NCBI GenBank assembly: GCA_965116685.1
Contig: OZ220707.1
Location: 744,001-808,000 of the forward strand
Direction: 5' to 3'
Length of the DNA stretch: 64,000 nucleotides
Origin: Bin80 sp965116685
GTDB taxonomy: Bacteria > Bacteroidota > Rhodothermia > Rhodothermales > Bin80
The notes under the pieces are model-generated. The model saw nothing but the letters and a program-made list of their open reading frames with translations, was not told the DNA's origin and searched no databases. Shown here piece after piece: positions 28,684 through 37,238 of this stretch. The position numbers and the translations under genes were made by a program. The stretch's first letter is position 1. Each line of letters opens with the position of its first letter.

Positions 28684-31448
28684 TGCGCACTTTATCGGGA
28701 CGCAAGCATACTGGATTCTGCGTGATCCTCCTCTTGCTTTGTATTGGTGGGGCGGGAAATTTATCTGCCCGCCCCACCAGCGGCCCGACCGGAAAGGTTG
28801 CCGGGAGAGTTATAGAAGCAGGTACGGACCTGGGATTGCCCGGTGTCAATGTGGTGATCGCCGGGACCTCAATCGGTGGAGTGACGGATGTAGACGGATA
28901 TTATCATATCCTGAATGTCCCCCCTGGGACCTACAGCGTTCAAGCCTCTTTCATCGGCTTTGCGACCGTAACTACGCAGAATGTGCGCGTAGTGCAGGAT
29001 CAGACATCCACCGTTAACTTTGAATTGCGTGAGGAAACGATTGAGGGAGAGGAGATAGTAGTTGTTGCCGAGCGCCCCATTGTGGAAATGGACCGCACAA
29101 CAACAACCTCGGTAATCGATGCCGAACAACTTGAAGTATTGCCAGTCACCAATGTACGGGATGCCATCAACCTGCAGGCGGGTGTCGTTGACGGACACTT
29201 CCGCGGGGGGCGAACCGGCGAGGTGACCTATTTGGTCAATGGAGTTCCCATCACCAATGCCTTCAGCAAGGATGCCGCGTTCGATATTGAGCAGAACATG
29301 GTGGAAAGCCTGGAGGTCATTAGTGGTGTCTTCAATGCTGAATATGGTCAGGCGACCAGTGGTGTTGTAAATATTGTCACCAAGGATGTACCCGACAAAT
29401 GGAGCGGTTCGCTCCTCGCCTACGCAGGAGCAATCGCGAGTAATCGGGATCTGGAGTTTGTCAGCCGAACCACGGACCCCGGGCAGGCACTCTCGTTTTC
29501 CGACTTTGCTCCAGACACGGTCTCCTATGCCGAAGCAGCCAGCTTACCAAACCTGGTTGATGTCCAGGCATCTCTGGGAGGCCCGATCATTCGTGACCGT
29601 TTCGGAATCCAGGCCACGGTTCGATATCTACAGGACAACTCACATTTTATTGGACGAAATTTATTCGCGCCATCGGATTCATCTCAAAACCTGAATACCG
29701 GACTCCCTCCGGAAGCTTGGATCATTGCCTCTTCGGGAGATGGAGATTTTGTCCCCCGTAACCGCACGGATCGCGTGTCTGTAAATGCTACCCTTGGTTA
29801 TTCATTGACCTCCCGGCTGAAGTTTGACTACAACGTTTTTGTTCAGTCAGGCACCTTCCAGCCGTATAGTCACTTTCGTAAGTACACTCCTGACGGGATT
29901 AACACCGTTCATTTTTTTAACCAGACCCACATCCTAGGGGTACACTATACCATCGGCAATAGTGCGTTTGCCAATCTATCGTACAGCTATCTACATGATA
30001 AGACGGATGTATATCTGTACGAGTCACCTTTTGATGAACGCTATGTGAGTAGTAATTTCGGGTTTCTACAGGGAGCCAATGCATTTGCCGTCAGCGGCAA
30101 CGACCTATCCAACAGCGACCAACTCACGGCAACACATACGGTTGTAGCAGATTACTCTCATCAACTCAATCGGGTTCACCTTGTCAAAATAGGGGTCCAA
30201 ACCCGCTGGCATACCTTGGATAACCGGGATTTTGGTATTGAACGTTCCTTCCGGACGGGGAATCTGCCACAACCGTCTCCTGACCAGTTCGCCGACAATC
30301 TTCTTCAGGCGAATCCTGTTGAGCTGTCCGCGTATATCCAGGATAAAATGGAGTTTACGGGGCTGATTGTAAATGCAGGCCTGCGTTTTGATTACTTTGA
30401 CCCAGATTATTTGTCTCCGATTGATTGGGGGCAGGGAGAGCTTGAAGAAATCCCCGATTCGGATAATCCGGGGAGTACACGCTCCAACCGGGAACCTGCT
30501 AAAATAGACATGCAGCTTAGCCCTCGTCTGGGGGTGGCATTCCCGATTTCGGAAACCGGTGTGATGCGTTTTTCGGCAGGACTCTTTTTCCAGATTCCTT
30601 CGTTTGGACTACTTTATACAAACCCCGAATACGAGGTCAACCCTGCTTCCTTGGCCAATTCATTCGGCAATCCCGGGATCAATCCTGAACGTACCCTTTC
30701 GTTTGAGATCGGGCTGCAACAGGGATTCACCCGTAGCATTGGGATGGAGATCACTATCTTTTCGAAGGATGTGCGGAACTTGACAGGGCAGGAAATTGCC
30801 CGAACCCCGCAGGGCGACTTTATAATCCGCTGGATTAACCGGGATTACGGCACAATTCGAGGGCTCACACTTTCCCTGTTCCAGCGTCCTGGCGGCCCCT
30901 TGAGCTGGACCATTGACTACACGCTGCAATTCGCGGAGGGTACAGCCTCCAGTCCTGGGGAAGCCTTTGGTCGTCAACAGGCCGGTCTGGATGAAATACT
31001 TTCTCTCGTTCGACTGGATTGGGACCGCAGACATGTACTCAATAATACGATTACCCTGCGACCACTCTCAGGCCTATCCATCACGCTGATAAACCGTCTA
31101 CAAAGCGGTACGCCTTACACGACAGTGCGAGAGTTTATCCGCTCGGTAAAAAAGAACAACGCAAACAAACCACTCATCTTTGGAACGGACATACGGATGT
31201 ACTATCGCATCCCTGGAATCCGATCGAACGTCCAATTATTCCTCCAGGCCCAGAATCTCTTTGATACCGTCCAGGAAGTTGGCGTGTACGACGATACTGG
31301 ACGCGCGGATGAGTCAGTCACCTTGGAGCTCTTTCGGCGGACAGGTGCACAGGTAGGTGGAGTCAACAGCTTGGATGAATTTTTCTATCGTCAAGGAAAC
31401 TTTGGGGCACCACGTAAAGTCAGTGTCGGACTTAATTACCGTTTCTGA
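28683..31448 (+). CDS. TonB-dependent outer-membrane receptor
   Basis: A 921-residue receptor: signal peptide (to LSARP), then a carboxypeptidase-regulatory-like beta sandwich (residues ~38-120, GKVAGRVIEAGTDLGLPGVNVVI). The plug domain follows (~130-245, with VRDAINLQAGVV, RTGEVTYLVNGVPI and FNAEYGQATSGVVNIVTK), then a large barrel ending in VGLNYRF. Plug plus regulatory-like domain resembles SusC, but no SusD partner is encoded nearby; it pairs instead with two T9SS-tailed proteins. It imports a TonB-energised substrate, perhaps an oligosaccharide; the substrate is inferred from the adjacent GH16 glucanase. Overlaps both neighbours by one base. Confidence 0.92.
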   Translation: MRTLSGRKHTGFCVILLLLCIGGAGNLSARPTSGPTGKVAGRVIEAGTDLGLPGVNVVIAGTSIGGVTDVDGYYHILNVPPGTYSVQASFIGFATVTTQNVRVVQDQTSTVNFELREETIEGEEIVVVAERPIVEMDRTTTTSVIDAEQLEVLPVTNVRDAINLQAGVVDGHFRGGRTGEVTYLVNGVPITNAFSKDAAFDIEQNMVESLEVISGVFNAEYGQATSGVVNIVTKDVPDKWSGSLLAYAGAIASNRDLEFVSRTTDPGQALSFSDFAPDTVSYAEAASLPNLVDVQASLGGPIIRDRFGIQATVRYLQDNSHFIGRNLFAPSDSSQNLNTGLPPEAWIIASSGDGDFVPRNRTDRVSVNATLGYSLTSRLKFDYNVFVQSGTFQPYSHFRKYTPDGINTVHFFNQTHILGVHYTIGNSAFANLSYSYLHDKTDVYLYESPFDERYVSSNFGFLQGANAFAVSGNDLSNSDQLTATHTVVADYSHQLNRVHLVKIGVQTRWHTLDNRDFGIERSFRTGNLPQPSPDQFADNLLQANPVELSAYIQDKMEFTGLIVNAGLRFDYFDPDYLSPIDWGQGELEEIPDSDNPGSTRSNREPAKIDMQLSPRLGVAFPISETGVMRFSAGLFFQIPSFGLLYTNPEYEVNPASLANSFGNPGINPERTLSFEIGLQQGFTRSIGMEITIFSKDVRNLTGQEIARTPQGDFIIRWINRDYGTIRGLTLSLFQRPGGPLSWTIDYTLQFAEGTASSPGEAFGRQQAGLDEILSLVRLDWDRRHVLNNTITLRPLSGLSITLINRLQSGTPYTTVREFIRSVKKNNANKPLIFGTDIRMYYRIPGIRSNVQLFLQAQNLFDTVQEVGVYDDTGRADESVTLELFRRTGAQVGGVNSLDEFFYRQGNFGAPRKVSVGLNYRF

Positions 31449-34400
31449 TGAAGTGCACAAAAATCCAATATCTCCTCCTTGTCCTAGGCTTGCTCTGTAC
31501 ACTGCCTCCTGTCGTACAAGGGCAGAATGTTCCTCCCGATCTCAGGGGAGATGAAGACCTGATTGCACGTGGAGTGCTGGATGGTAACCTGATCGAAACC
31601 AACTTCCGTAATCATGGCGAGCTGGCCCGGTGGAATGACATCCCGTGGGGGGTTTGGCCACGGGGAATTGGAGGGCGCCACATTGATGGTGTGGGGATCA
31701 TGGTTGCCGGACAAGTCCCGGGAGAGCGCCTCAAGTGGTCGGATTTTTTTCAGGGAGCCAGAACAGATACAATCCTGAATCCGGTCATCCTTACGTATCG
31801 GGATTTTGGGAAACGGTTAAGTCCAGACGGCTCTCTCTGGGGGTGGACCCCGCTGCCAGGATTCATGAATGAGAATCGTCTGGACCCAATTACCGGACAA
31901 CGGACGCCCACCCCCGCCTTGAGCGATGACCCAACTTCCTGGCCCGAGTTCTGGCCTGACCGCCTGAACAATCCTGATGACCCCGGCTGGCCTGGGAACT
32001 GGAACGGTTTTTTCGGCCGAAATGTCTTTAATGCAGACCTGGAAAGCTTCTATGTGATGGATGACTTTACAGATCTAGAATATGCCATTGACTCCGAAAC
32101 CCGAAGACCAAACAGTGAATACGGCGTATTCTATGCAAGCAGCGCAGACTCTACGATCGGAGGAATGGGACTGCAAACACAGGTCCGCCTCTTCCAGTGG
32201 GCCAATGTACTTGCGGAAGATCTCATGTTCATCCTCTATCGGATCTCCAACGTCACGAATAAACCCCATACGGATCTTTATCTGGGACAAATCATGGATT
32301 ATGGCCTGGGGAATGAGGAGGGAGACGAGAATGCTGCCTTCAACCCTCAGCAGGATGTTGCATATGGATGGGACCAGGATGGGATTGGCACACGCCCCAC
32401 TGGAGGAAACTATGACTTAGGATATACCGGGTTTGCATTCCTTGAGAGCCCGGCTCGGGCGAGTGATGCATTGGACAATGACGAAGACGGGATGACCGAT
32501 GAGTCCAGATTCAACGGTCCTGGTACGCTGGTAGAAGGACAACAGCAGATTCATGGGGTTGCCAGTTCAATGTATGATCTGGTAAATTTTGAATCCTATT
32601 ATGGTCCCCTTGAGTCGCGGCCGGCGTACATAGCCGGACGCTGGTGGACCGGAGATGAGAATATGGACTGGGTGGGATTTTCTGATGAAAATGACAATGG
32701 AATTCTGGATCCTGGCGAGGCTCTCAATAATGATCTAGGCCGGGATGGTCAAGGACCATTTGATCTAGGCTACTCTGGTCCCGATGATGGTGAAGCTGAT
32801 GGAATCCCCACTCTTGGAGAGCCTAATTTTGATGAATTGGATGTGGATGAGTCCGATCAGGTTGGCTTGACTGGCTTTGATTTACAGACTCGCCCCTTTT
32901 ATGAAAGTGGAGACAATCTGCGTGATGACGCATGGATGTGGGATCGAATTATTAACAATGCTCAGTTTCCCCTGGGAACGAAGCCTGAAGCTTTTAAGGC
33001 AGACCTCGAGCCCTTCCTCCTGTTCTCCTCTGGCCCAATTGGTCTCGAATCAGGGGGAACCGACTTTTTCTCTACCGCCTGGATCTTTGGGGAGGATGAG
33101 CGTGATTTCTTCAAAAACCGCCGTACAGCACAAAGCATCTTCAATGCTGATTACACATTCGCACAGCCCCCTTTCCTGCCGGCATTGACTGCTGTCCCTG
33201 GCGATGGGCGCGTCGTGCTCAGTTGGGATACCGTGGCAGTTCGAAGCTTCGACCGCTTTACCCAGGAATTTGACTTTGAAGGATTCAAACTCTATAAAGG
33301 CACGGATCCTCTACTCTTTGACGCACGCACAATTACGGATATAGATGGCACCGCCACCTTCTTTAAGCCCATTGCTCAATGGGATTTAGAGAATGACATC
33401 CAAGGACCTGTCACTGTCTTGGAAGGTGAAGCTGTCTATAATCTAGGGGACAATACCGGTCTCCAGTTTTACTACATTGATGAAGATGTAACCAACGGAG
33501 TCACCTACTATTATGCATTGGTCGCATATGATCGTGGGTTCCGAGATCCGGATGATCTCACAAAAGAGTCGATTGACCCCCAAGAGAACTCCTTCAACGT
33601 CAGTGTCAATCAGGCGGGACGCTTAACCGGGTTCTCTCGTAATGCTGCAGTCGTAGTCCCGCGATCTGTCCCGGTCGGATATGTTGAGGGCGGTGCAAAT
33701 GAAGATCTCAGCCGCGTGACCGAAGGGGTTGGATCTGGATCCATCAGTGTACGGGTGATTCAGGAGACGCAGGCTGACTTTGATGGGATCTATCGTATTT
33801 CTTTCTTTAGCGAACCCGTGTCTGATGTTTCTGACTTGTATCAGACAAGGGCCTATGAAGTAGTCAACATCGTTTCCGGTGAAAAACTCATTGCTCCGTC
33901 TCCAATCATTGATGCCACCCCTCCTGCAGGCGGGTTCATCATTGAAATAGATAACGTCGAATGTCCTCCACCTCTGGGTTGTGAATTGGATGACCTGCAG
34001 ACGGGATTTCTGGCAAACGAGGGCACACAAAATGAAATCTATGATCTGGATCCACGTACCTTGGATGGATACTCTACCAACTGGATTGCCTCGGTAGGCC
34101 GGGATACCACAGCAGCGTTTCATGCATCACCGGACGACTACCAACTGATCTGGGTCTCCCCCAATGATTCACTTTATAGGTCGCCATTATTCTTCGGATA
34201 TTTACGTGAGGCGGTTCCAATCTTCACCATCAACAAGACCAAGAATACGCCGGCGGAACTCTTTATGCAGGACACTAATGACAGTGGTGTATTTGATGCC
34301 GGAGATCACGCGATTATCGCTGAGCGTCACGGAACCCGCGGTCCCTGGCGTTTTCGCTATCGGATCAAGTTCAATTCTCCCGATGGGAGCTCTACCCCCC

Positions 34401-34825
34401 CCTCTGCCGGAAACTCCTTTCATGTGAATAGCAAAAAATCGTTCGCAACGGGGGATTTCTTCCAGTTCACGCTACGTTCTTCCCAGATTGATTCTGATCT
34501 GGCACGTAGTGAGCTTGACCGTATTGCTGTGGTTCCCAACCCCTATGTGGGGACCTCTTCATTCGAACCGAGAAGCCAGATCGAAGGCCGAGGGGAGCGG
34601 CGGATACAGTTTATTAATCTCCCGCCGCAGTGTACCATACGCATCTTTAATATTCGCGGGGAATTGATCCGTACCCTCCATCATGATGGAGTGACGAGTG
34701 ATGGGGCTGAGTGGTGGGATCTTCGTACGGAGGAGCAACAGGATATTGCATTTGGAGTGTATGTATTCCATGTAGAAGCCCCTGGCATTGGAGAACATGT
34801 GGGGAAATTCGCCCTGATTAAATGA
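31448..34825 (+). CDS. Large secreted protein with Fn3-like segment and T9SS-type tail
   Basis: A 1125-residue protein with a Sec signal (MKCTKIQYLLLVLGLLCTLP...VQGQ). The central part has Asp-rich calcium-binding-like loops (DNDEDGMTDES, DENDNGILDPGEA, SGPDDGEADGIP). A fibronectin-III-like unit follows (PALTAVPGDGRVVLSWDTV ... FEGFKLYKGTD). The C-terminus is a T9SS-tail variant: VVPNPYVGTSSFEP ... IRIFNIRGELIRTLHH ... FGVYVFHVEA. It has no enzymatic motif I recognise. ATG overlaps the receptor stop (TGATG) and its own stop overlaps the next ATG (ATGA), so it is strongly coupled; a surface partner of the receptor is the likeliest role. Confidence 0.8.
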   Translation: MKCTKIQYLLLVLGLLCTLPPVVQGQNVPPDLRGDEDLIARGVLDGNLIETNFRNHGELARWNDIPWGVWPRGIGGRHIDGVGIMVAGQVPGERLKWSDFFQGARTDTILNPVILTYRDFGKRLSPDGSLWGWTPLPGFMNENRLDPITGQRTPTPALSDDPTSWPEFWPDRLNNPDDPGWPGNWNGFFGRNVFNADLESFYVMDDFTDLEYAIDSETRRPNSEYGVFYASSADSTIGGMGLQTQVRLFQWANVLAEDLMFILYRISNVTNKPHTDLYLGQIMDYGLGNEEGDENAAFNPQQDVAYGWDQDGIGTRPTGGNYDLGYTGFAFLESPARASDALDNDEDGMTDESRFNGPGTLVEGQQQIHGVASSMYDLVNFESYYGPLESRPAYIAGRWWTGDENMDWVGFSDENDNGILDPGEALNNDLGRDGQGPFDLGYSGPDDGEADGIPTLGEPNFDELDVDESDQVGLTGFDLQTRPFYESGDNLRDDAWMWDRIINNAQFPLGTKPEAFKADLEPFLLFSSGPIGLESGGTDFFSTAWIFGEDERDFFKNRRTAQSIFNADYTFAQPPFLPALTAVPGDGRVVLSWDTVAVRSFDRFTQEFDFEGFKLYKGTDPLLFDARTITDIDGTATFFKPIAQWDLENDIQGPVTVLEGEAVYNLGDNTGLQFYYIDEDVTNGVTYYYALVAYDRGFRDPDDLTKESIDPQENSFNVSVNQAGRLTGFSRNAAVVVPRSVPVGYVEGGANEDLSRVTEGVGSGSISVRVIQETQADFDGIYRISFFSEPVSDVSDLYQTRAYEVVNIVSGEKLIAPSPIIDATPPAGGFIIEIDNVECPPPLGCELDDLQTGFLANEGTQNEIYDLDPRTLDGYSTNWIASVGRDTTAAFHASPDDYQLIWVSPNDSLYRSPLFFGYLREAVPIFTINKTKNTPAELFMQDTNDSGVFDAGDHAIIAERHGTRGPWRFRYRIKFNSPDGSSTPPSAGNSFHVNSKKSFATGDFFQFTLRSSQIDSDLARSELDRIAVVPNPYVGTSSFEPRSQIEGRGERRIQFINLPPQCTIRIFNIRGELIRTLHHDGVTSDGAEWWDLRTEEQQDIAFGVYVFHVEAPGIGEHVGKFALIK

Positions 34826-35877
34826 TCCCTATCATCCGCATCCTGATCTACCGATTTGCTCTACCGTTGATCTTAATCTTCGGCAGTTCAAATCTTGTAC
34901 TTGCACAAAGCCGTACCGGGACCACTGCCGCCAGCTTCCTGACTCTCGGAACAGGCGCTCGCGGACAGGCACTCGGACATGCCTATACTGCAGTGGCAAC
35001 CGGTGCAGACGCTCTTTTCTGGAATCCAGCTGGTGCGGCCCGCTCCTATGGAAATCACTCCGCCGGAAGCGTATTCCTATCCCATTCTCGCTGGTTTGCG
35101 GACATTGACTACAACGCTGCTGGCGTCGTCGTGCCTGTATTTGGTGATCATGTTTTGGGACTGAGCGTCGCTGCCGTGAACTACGGGGACATGATCGTAC
35201 GGACCGTCGCTCTCCCTGAGGGAACGGGACAAACTTTTCGTGCGAGTGATTTTAGTTTAGGACTCACGTATGCACAGCCTCTGACCGAGTCCTTCTACTT
35301 TGGTGGCACAGCCAAGTATGTACGTCAACAGATCAGAGATATGACCGCCAGCACGATTGGCTTCGACTTTGGGTTTGTTCTACAGTCTGATTATCTCCGT
35401 GGGCTGGTTATTGCTGCATCAATCCAGAATTTTGGCGGGAAAATGCAGATGACTGGAGTCAACAGCGTTGTATTTGTTGACATTGACGAAACGATCAGCG
35501 GCAATAACCCTGATATCCCTGCTCACATCGAAATGGATTCCTGGGATTTGCCACTCTCCTTTAAGTTTGGCATTGCCATGCCCGTTATACAGGCTGGCAT
35601 GATTGAGTTATCCGCGTTGGCCGATATACAACAGAGCAACGATAATAGCTTGAATGGAGACGCTGGGGCCCAATTACGTGTCCACAACCGAACCTTTAAT
35701 TTTGATCTTAGAGGTGGATACAAAGATCTATTTCTAGACAATGTTGACAGTCACCTGACATTTGGGGCTGGAATCGATGTGCGAACTTTCGGCGTTCGGC
35801 TTGGATTTGACTATGCATATACGCCATTCGATCTTCTTGGGCAAACGCAGGTGGTGGATTTTCGGGTCTATTTCTGA
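34822..35877 (+). CDS. PorV/PorQ-family outer-membrane protein
   Basis: A 351-residue barrel of the FadL-like PorV/PorQ (UPF0164) group. The signal peptide ends at SNLVLAQ. The family's early motif SFLTLGTGARGQALGHAYTA is followed by DALFWNPAGAAR and VFLSHSRWFADIDYN; the last strand ends in FRVYF. In T9SS, PorV carries cargo to the attachment complex on the cell surface. Its position directly after two T9SS-tailed proteins suggests an operon-specific shuttle, an inference. ATG overlaps the previous stop by four bases. Confidence 0.87.
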   Translation: MIPIIRILIYRFALPLILIFGSSNLVLAQSRTGTTAASFLTLGTGARGQALGHAYTAVATGADALFWNPAGAARSYGNHSAGSVFLSHSRWFADIDYNAAGVVVPVFGDHVLGLSVAAVNYGDMIVRTVALPEGTGQTFRASDFSLGLTYAQPLTESFYFGGTAKYVRQQIRDMTASTIGFDFGFVLQSDYLRGLVIAASIQNFGGKMQMTGVNSVVFVDIDETISGNNPDIPAHIEMDSWDLPLSFKFGIAMPVIQAGMIELSALADIQQSNDNSLNGDAGAQLRVHNRTFNFDLRGGYKDLFLDNVDSHLTFGAGIDVRTFGVRLGFDYAYTPFDLLGQTQVVDFRVYF

Positions 35878-37117
35878 GTTCTGGAGCATCCTCCCGGTCT
35901 TGTTCTTGCTCGTCGGATGCTCCCCACCCCTGAGTGAACGAGATCAAGCCTTGGCTCATGTTAATGGGCACCCTATCACTGTCGGGGATTTTGAGCGCTC
36001 TTACATTCAGATACTGATCCAGAGCGGTCAGAATGACACCCCTGAAGCCCGTTATGACCACCTTGACCATCTCATAGAAGAACACCTCTGGTACGAAGAG
36101 GCTCTGCGACATAATCTGAACTCCGACTCATTACTCTCCGAGTTCACAGAGCTGGCTCTTAAGCGTGCAATCGGCGGACGTTACTATGAAATTGAGTTTC
36201 TTGAACGGCTTCCCCAACTAACGGAAACAGAACTTCGCCAGGCATTCGCCCGGTATAAACAACCGGTAATGGTTCGTCATCTCTTTTATCGCAACGAAGC
36301 AGATGCCCGCATTGCACATTCACGACTAGAGGCTGGCACTTCTTTCCTTGACGAGGCGCAGATTGCATTCAGAACCGAAAAATTTGACTCCACGGCTGGA
36401 TGGCTTGGAGAAATCCGATATTTTCAGGTGGATGATGCCTTTGCTGAAGCAGCTTTTGCATTACCCATCGGACAATATTCCGCTCCTGTTCGCAGTCGAC
36501 AGGGATGGCATATCATCCAAGTCGAAGATCGCATAAAAACTCCGATCATAACAGAGTCCGAATTCCAAAACCGAAAGGGTGGGATCGCAGGTCTATTGCG
36601 CACCCGCAGAAGACGATTGGAAGGAGATCGTTTTGTTCGCACCTTCATGGAAAACCATAATGTGCAAATCAATACAGAAGGGGTACGGTCTCTTCGGGCC
36701 GCTCTGGGCCGAATCATGAATACCTCTGTTGCCCTTGACGACACCTATGACACTGCCGCCCTCCCCCTGACACCAGAAACATCACTCGCAACTTTTACGC
36801 TGAATGGGAGCACACACACCTTTACTGGTGACGATTATTTCTTCTGGCTCCCCGAGCTTCCGCTTTCCGAAGCAACCTCCAACCCGGCGGCCTCTTTAGG
36901 ACGTGCACTCCGCAATGAAGCTTTTGCATTGGCTGGTATAGAGTTGAGACTTGAAAAGGATCCGATTGTCCAAGAGGATATTGACAATTCTGCCAGAGTA
37001 TACCTTGCCAACTCTATGCGGCAACTTCAACCGGACAGTACGCTATTGATCACTCTTCAGTCAGCTGCGTCTATCCGCGTTGATACGATGCTCTTCCAGC
37101 AAATTATGATTGACTAG
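35813..37117 (+). CDS. SurA/PpiC-type peptidyl-prolyl isomerase lipoprotein
   Basis: About 434 residues from the ATG at 35813. This lies 65 bp inside porV in another frame and starts a long basic n-region (GKRRWW) with lipobox FLLVGC. SurA-type layout: N-terminal helical domain (ALAHVNGHPITVGDFERSYI, EARYDHLDHLIEEHLWYEEA), then a parvulin domain (VRHLFYRNEADARIAHSRLE ... GWLGEIRYFQVDDAFAEAAF, GQYSAPVRSRQGWHIIQVEDR). It is a periplasmic chaperone for barrel proteins, and its coupling to the receptor and PorV genes fits a dedicated assembly factor. Other ATGs at 35762 and 35777 are possible but overlap more. Confidence 0.83.
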   Translation: MHIRHSIFLGKRRWWIFGSISEFWSILPVLFLLVGCSPPLSERDQALAHVNGHPITVGDFERSYIQILIQSGQNDTPEARYDHLDHLIEEHLWYEEALRHNLNSDSLLSEFTELALKRAIGGRYYEIEFLERLPQLTETELRQAFARYKQPVMVRHLFYRNEADARIAHSRLEAGTSFLDEAQIAFRTEKFDSTAGWLGEIRYFQVDDAFAEAAFALPIGQYSAPVRSRQGWHIIQVEDRIKTPIITESEFQNRKGGIAGLLRTRRRRLEGDRFVRTFMENHNVQINTEGVRSLRAALGRIMNTSVALDDTYDTAALPLTPETSLATFTLNGSTHTFTGDDYFFWLPELPLSEATSNPAASLGRALRNEAFALAGIELRLEKDPIVQEDIDNSARVYLANSMRQLQPDSTLLITLQSAASIRVDTMLFQQIMID

Positions 37118-37238
37118 GCCCTTCCGCAGAGAATTGAGACCCTACTACAGCGCAGATTGCATTCCTGACGATTTCATATATGAACATTTTGTCAGTGTCC
37201 TTGTTCTTACGCGCGGATCTTTGTTTACCTGACTGCCT

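Noticed and set aside
28683..34825. A classical SusC/SusD pair
   Set aside because: The 1125-residue neighbour has neither a lipoprotein signal nor SusD/TPR-helical character; only the receptor is SusC-like.
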